A stretch of DNA of 24,658 nt, from NCBI GenBank assembly GCA_900546085.1, contig URBS01000016.1:1-24658 (forward strand). The letters are read 5' to 3'. This DNA comes from an uncultured Collinsella sp. Its GTDB lineage: Bacteria; Actinomycetota; Coriobacteriia; Coriobacteriales; Coriobacteriaceae. The notes beneath the pieces were generated by a model. That model saw only the letters and a program-made list of their open reading frames with translations, did no database searches and was not told the DNA's origin. The position numbers and the translations under genes were made by a program. This document shows positions 22,440-24,658 of the stretch, one piece after another (within the stretch, counting starts at the first letter, position 1; every line of letters starts with the position of its first letter).

Positions 22440-22525
22440 GGAGACGGGTTTGCTTTGGCAGGTTATCCGGCGCGGGCGCGCACCGGTCATACCGATATCC
22501 AACCCGCCAAAACAAAACCGTCCCC
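22440..22525 (-). repeat. 25-bp imperfect inverted repeat in the GH1 gene leader
   Basis: Arms 22440-22464 and 22501-22525 match at 21 of 25 positions around a 36-base spacer rich in CGCG. On the minus strand three of the four mismatches become G-U pairs, so the hairpin is more stable in the GH1 transcript than in the opposite strand. Its arm recurs at 18562-18585. It lies between the promoter and the start codon, with no U-run after it. It fills much of the 302-base gap between the divergent genes. Confidence 0.72.
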
Positions 22526-22569
22526 AAACAGTACAAGGAAACGCCAATGCATCTCGCTTGTTGTCTGTA

Positions 22570-22597
22570 ACTATAGCGCTCTAATTTTCTATGTAAA
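22570..22597 (-). promoter_or_regulatory. Promoter of the GH1-PTS operon
   Basis: On the minus strand TTTACA (22592-22597) and TATAGT (22570-22575) are separated by 16 bases, each one base from the sigma-70 consensus. The predicted leader is about 160 bases and contains the inverted repeat at 22440-22525. Confidence 0.7.
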
Positions 22598-22656
22598 GCG
22601 TCTTTTTCATTTTCATTTATCGAACTTCTTTCATGAAAGCCATATGGATGCTTTTT

Positions 22657-22670
22657 AAGTAGGTATACTT
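22657..22670 (+). promoter_or_regulatory. Candidate -10 box and operator of the GntR gene
   Basis: TATACT at 22664-22669 lies about 37 bases before the GntR start. It overlaps the inverted repeat AAGTA-GGTA-TACTT, a size and AT content plausible for a GntR operator, which would suggest autoregulation. The -35 region is poor. Confidence 0.35.
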
Positions 22671-22705
22671 TCTAAATATCGACGCAAATATGAAGGGAGG
22701 ATTGC

Positions 22706-23425
22706 ATGATTCCCAAATACGAGGCGATAGCTGCAGATATCCGTCGAAGCATCGAGGACGGCGCTCTAAAGCCGGGCGACAAGCTGCCCACCGTCGTTGA
22801 GTTCTGCGAGCTCTATAGCGTTTCTAAAATCACCGTCAAACGAGCGATTGAGCAGATTACCGAAGAAGGCCTTATTACCAGCCGGCGCGGATCGGGCACC
22901 TACGTCAAGGACACGGCGGGGCTTCCCGGCCAGGTGTTTTTTCAAGGCAAGAACGACCGTGCCCAAGGCTTTTCGTACGAGCATCGCGGGGAGAAAGTGA
23001 CCTCGGTGGTCTACGATTTCTCGATCGTCAATCCGCCGGCAGAGGTTGCGACCCAGCTGGGAATGGCCGAAGACGACTTTGCCTATCACATCGTGCGCGT
23101 ACGCGAGGTCGATGGTCAGCCCATCGTTATTGAGTACACCTATATGCCACTCGAGCTGATTCCGGGTCTTAAGAAAAAAGACCTGTACGCGTCGGTCTAC
23201 AGCTTCATCCGCGAGCAGTGCGGACTCAAGATCTCGAGTTTCCACCGTACCATTCGCGCCGTCGCGGCAACTGAGGAAGAGGCTGAGCGCCTGGATACCA
23301 AACCCGGCTCTCCCCTGCTCGAACTCAACCAGATTGGCTTCTTGGATAGCGGCACCGCGTTTGAATATTCTATCTCGCACAACGTAGGCGACCGCTTTGA
23401 GCTGCACAACGTAACGCTGGCCTAG
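22706..23425 (+). CDS. GntR family regulator, HutC/UTRA type, 239 aa
   Basis: An N-terminal winged helix-turn-helix (about 1-70: YEAIAADIRRSI, LPTVVEFCELYSVSKITVKR, GLITSRRGSGTYV) is joined to a UTRA ligand-binding domain (about 90-235) with VREVDGQPIVIEYTYMP and TKPGSPLLELNQIGF. UTRA regulators of this kind often sense sugar phosphates and repress neighbouring uptake genes. AAGGGAGG lies 6 bases before the ATG. Being divergent from the GH1-PTS operon, it is the obvious candidate regulator of that operon; the effector is inferred. Confidence 0.95.
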   Translation: MIPKYEAIAADIRRSIEDGALKPGDKLPTVVEFCELYSVSKITVKRAIEQITEEGLITSRRGSGTYVKDTAGLPGQVFFQGKNDRAQGFSYEHRGEKVTSVVYDFSIVNPPAEVATQLGMAEDDFAYHIVRVREVDGQPIVIEYTYMPLELIPGLKKKDLYASVYSFIREQCGLKISSFHRTIRAVAATEEEAERLDTKPGSPLLELNQIGFLDSGTAFEYSISHNVGDRFELHNVTLA

Positions 23426-23496
23426 TTTTGTAATCCGGTGGGGCTCGTTTTGAGCTGTCTTACGCGGCACCCGCACAACCTTATGGGAGTATGCAC

Positions 23497-24429
23497 ATGT
23501 CCGATTTGATTAAACTCACGCCGATTTTCCACGAGAAGATCTGGGGCGGCCGCCAGCTCGAAACCGTATTTGGTTACGACATTCCCGAGGGTCCCATCGG
23601 TGAGTGTTGGGCTATCTCGGCCCACCCCAACGGCGACTGCCAGATCGCGGAGGGCCCGTACGCCGGTCACACGCTTTCGTGGCTGTGGGCCGAGCACCAC
23701 GAGCTCTTTGGTAACTGCGAGGGCAAGGAGTTCCCGCTGCTCATTAAGATTCTAGACGCCAAGGACGACCTTTCGATCCAGATCCATCCCAATGACGAGT
23801 ACGCCGCCGAGCACGAGAACGGCAGCCTGGGCAAAACCGAGTGCTGGTATGTACTGGACTGCGAGCCCGGCGCCACGATCATCGTCGGACAGCGCGCGCA
23901 CGACCGCGCCGAGGCCGCGCGTATGATCGAGGACGGCCGCTGGGACGACATGCTCAACGTGCTGCCGATTCACAAGGGCGACTTTTTCCAGATTGATTCC
24001 GGTACCGTCCACGCCATCAAGGCCGGCACGCTCATTTTGGAGACGCAGCAGTCGAGCGACGTGACGTATCGCCTGTACGACTACGACCGTCCCGGCACCG
24101 ACGGCAAACTGCGTCCCCTGCACATTGAGCAGAGCCTCGACTGCATCGACTTTGATGCTCAGGCTCCGACCGACGGCACGGTGACCGCGCCCGAGATCGA
24201 CGGCGTGACCGAGCTCGAGTCTAACTCCTGCTACACCGTCGATCGCGTGCGCGTCGACGGCAGCAAGACCCTCGAGCAGCGCTGGCCCTTCATGTGCCTG
24301 TCGGTCATCGACGGCGAAGGCACCGTCTGCGGCGAGCCCGTTCACAAGGGCAGCCACCTGCTGGCCCCCAGCACCGTGGACCAGATCGAACTCGAAGGCA
24401 AGATGGAACTGATCATCAGCCACCTCTAG
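23497..24429 (+). CDS. manA: Mannose-6-phosphate isomerase, class I, 310 aa
   Basis: Interconverts mannose 6-phosphate and fructose 6-phosphate with zinc. The metal ligands are Q95 and H97 in SIQIHPND, E115 in KTECW, and H172 in GTVHAI. KIWGGRQL and LLIKILDAKDDLSIQ are typical of the short Firmicutes-like type (about 310-320 residues). The start is ATG at 23497 because GGGAG lies 7 bases upstream; an ATG at 23491 would be too close. It lies 71 bases after the GntR gene on the same strand with no terminator between, so the two may be cotranscribed. Confidence 0.95.
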   Translation: MSDLIKLTPIFHEKIWGGRQLETVFGYDIPEGPIGECWAISAHPNGDCQIAEGPYAGHTLSWLWAEHHELFGNCEGKEFPLLIKILDAKDDLSIQIHPNDEYAAEHENGSLGKTECWYVLDCEPGATIIVGQRAHDRAEAARMIEDGRWDDMLNVLPIHKGDFFQIDSGTVHAIKAGTLILETQQSSDVTYRLYDYDRPGTDGKLRPLHIEQSLDCIDFDAQAPTDGTVTAPEIDGVTELESNSCYTVDRVRVDGSKTLEQRWPFMCLSVIDGEGTVCGEPVHKGSHLLAPSTVDQIELEGKMELIISHL

Positions 24430-24455
24430 GTCGCAACAACAACCAAAACGAAACA

Positions 24456-24489
24456 AGGGGCTCCCCCGTTCATCAACGGAGGAGCCCCT
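24456..24489. terminator. Terminator-like hairpin after manA
   Basis: AGGGGCTCC and GGAGCCCCT form a 9-bp stem, with an inner CCGTT/AACGG stem. The T-content after it is weak on the plus strand (TACTCGTATCTATAT) and somewhat better on the minus strand (TTGTTTCGTTTTGG), so it may serve both directions. Confidence 0.65.
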
Positions 24490-24528
24490 ACTCGTATCTA
24501 TATATCAGCCCACCCGGCTCTCCAGACC

Positions 24529-24557
24529 AAAAAGCGAACGAGCAAAGCGACGTTCGC
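24529..24557 (-). terminator. Minus-strand intrinsic terminator
   Basis: On the minus strand GCGAACG, a 10-base loop and CGTTCGC form a 7-bp stem, followed by TTTTT. It would terminate a transcript arriving from beyond the right edge. Confidence 0.6.
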
Positions 24558-24618
24558 AAGCAACGTTATCTAAGGACCCGGGCGGGCGTATGGGGCAACA
24601 TCGATCGCGAGTTCCGCA

Positions 24619-24654
24619 CGCAAAGGAGGCCACTTAATGTGGCCTCCGTCTTGC
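24619..24654. other. Hairpin at the right edge with an embedded ribosome-binding site
   Basis: GGAGGCCAC (24625-24633) pairs perfectly with GTGGCCTCC (24639-24647) around TTAAT, and GCAA/TTGC extends the stem. AAAGGAGG followed 7 bases later by ATG (24637) sits inside it. It could be a transcription terminator or the shielded start of a gene beyond the window; too little follows to decide. Confidence 0.4.
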
Positions 24655-24658
24655 GCAG

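Noticed and set aside
20958..22658. 566-residue plus-strand open frame
   Set aside because: It is antisense to the GH1 gene and runs into its leader; shadow frame.
24560..24658. T-box-like leader at the right edge
   Set aside because: The minus-strand sequence near 24600-24620 (GTGCGGAACTCGCG) only vaguely resembles the T-box consensus, and no specifier stem or downstream synthetase can be seen.

Overview
The window is a GC-rich chromosomal segment. Its gene content points to a Collinsella-like member of the Coriobacteriia (Actinomycetota) that colonises the gut: a compact tmk-holB-ricT-comF cluster, an archaeal-looking TopA, a two-component Tat system beside hypAB, a lactose/cellobiose-type PTS operon, and many hairpin-forming intergenic repeats. 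The taxonomic call is inference from gene content and style; no rRNA or tRNA gene is present.

Layout. (1) 188-5720, minus strand: an operon-like run transcribed tmk > holB > ricT (PSP1 protein with a long arginine-rich tail) > comF > a gene for a nuclease-like protein of unknown function. (2) 5960-6943, plus strand: a zinc-ribbon, single-span membrane protein with an aspartate tract, flanked by two long inverted repeats. (3) 7086-14042, minus strand: an aspartate-aminotransferase-like enzyme and an orphan STAS protein, then tatA > tatC > hypA > hypB > topA. A bidirectional terminator at 7022-7063 separates topA from the zinc-ribbon gene. (4) 14193-14447, plus strand: a small gene of unknown function, followed by about 370 bases without a recognisable gene that hold two terminator-like hairpins and one copy of a dispersed repeat. 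(5) 14821-18492, minus strand: nhaA, whose leader contains an intrinsic terminator, then ppaC (Mn-dependent pyrophosphatase) and a ROK sugar kinase, each apparently a separate unit. (6) 18734-22403, minus strand: a beta-glucoside uptake operon transcribed GH1 glycosidase > PTS IIC > IIB > IIA, ending in a terminator. (7) 22706-24429, plus strand: a divergent GntR/UTRA regulator and manA.

How the genes fit together. The PTS imports and phosphorylates a disaccharide such as cellobiose, the GH1 enzyme splits it, the ROK kinase can phosphorylate the freed glucose, ManA links mannose-6-phosphate to fructose-6-phosphate, and the GntR protein probably senses a sugar phosphate. HypA/HypB deliver nickel to [NiFe] hydrogenase and Tat exports folded proteins, including hydrogenase small subunits, so their adjacency fits a hydrogenase-dependent lifestyle, although no hydrogenase structural gene lies here.

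No complete new multi-gene system is evident. The most striking signals are in the intergenic DNA: a terminator in the nhaA leader, a hairpin that buries the comF ribosome-binding site, a 36-base element present twice, and several hairpins that carry a GGGAC box and look like dispersed REP-type elements.
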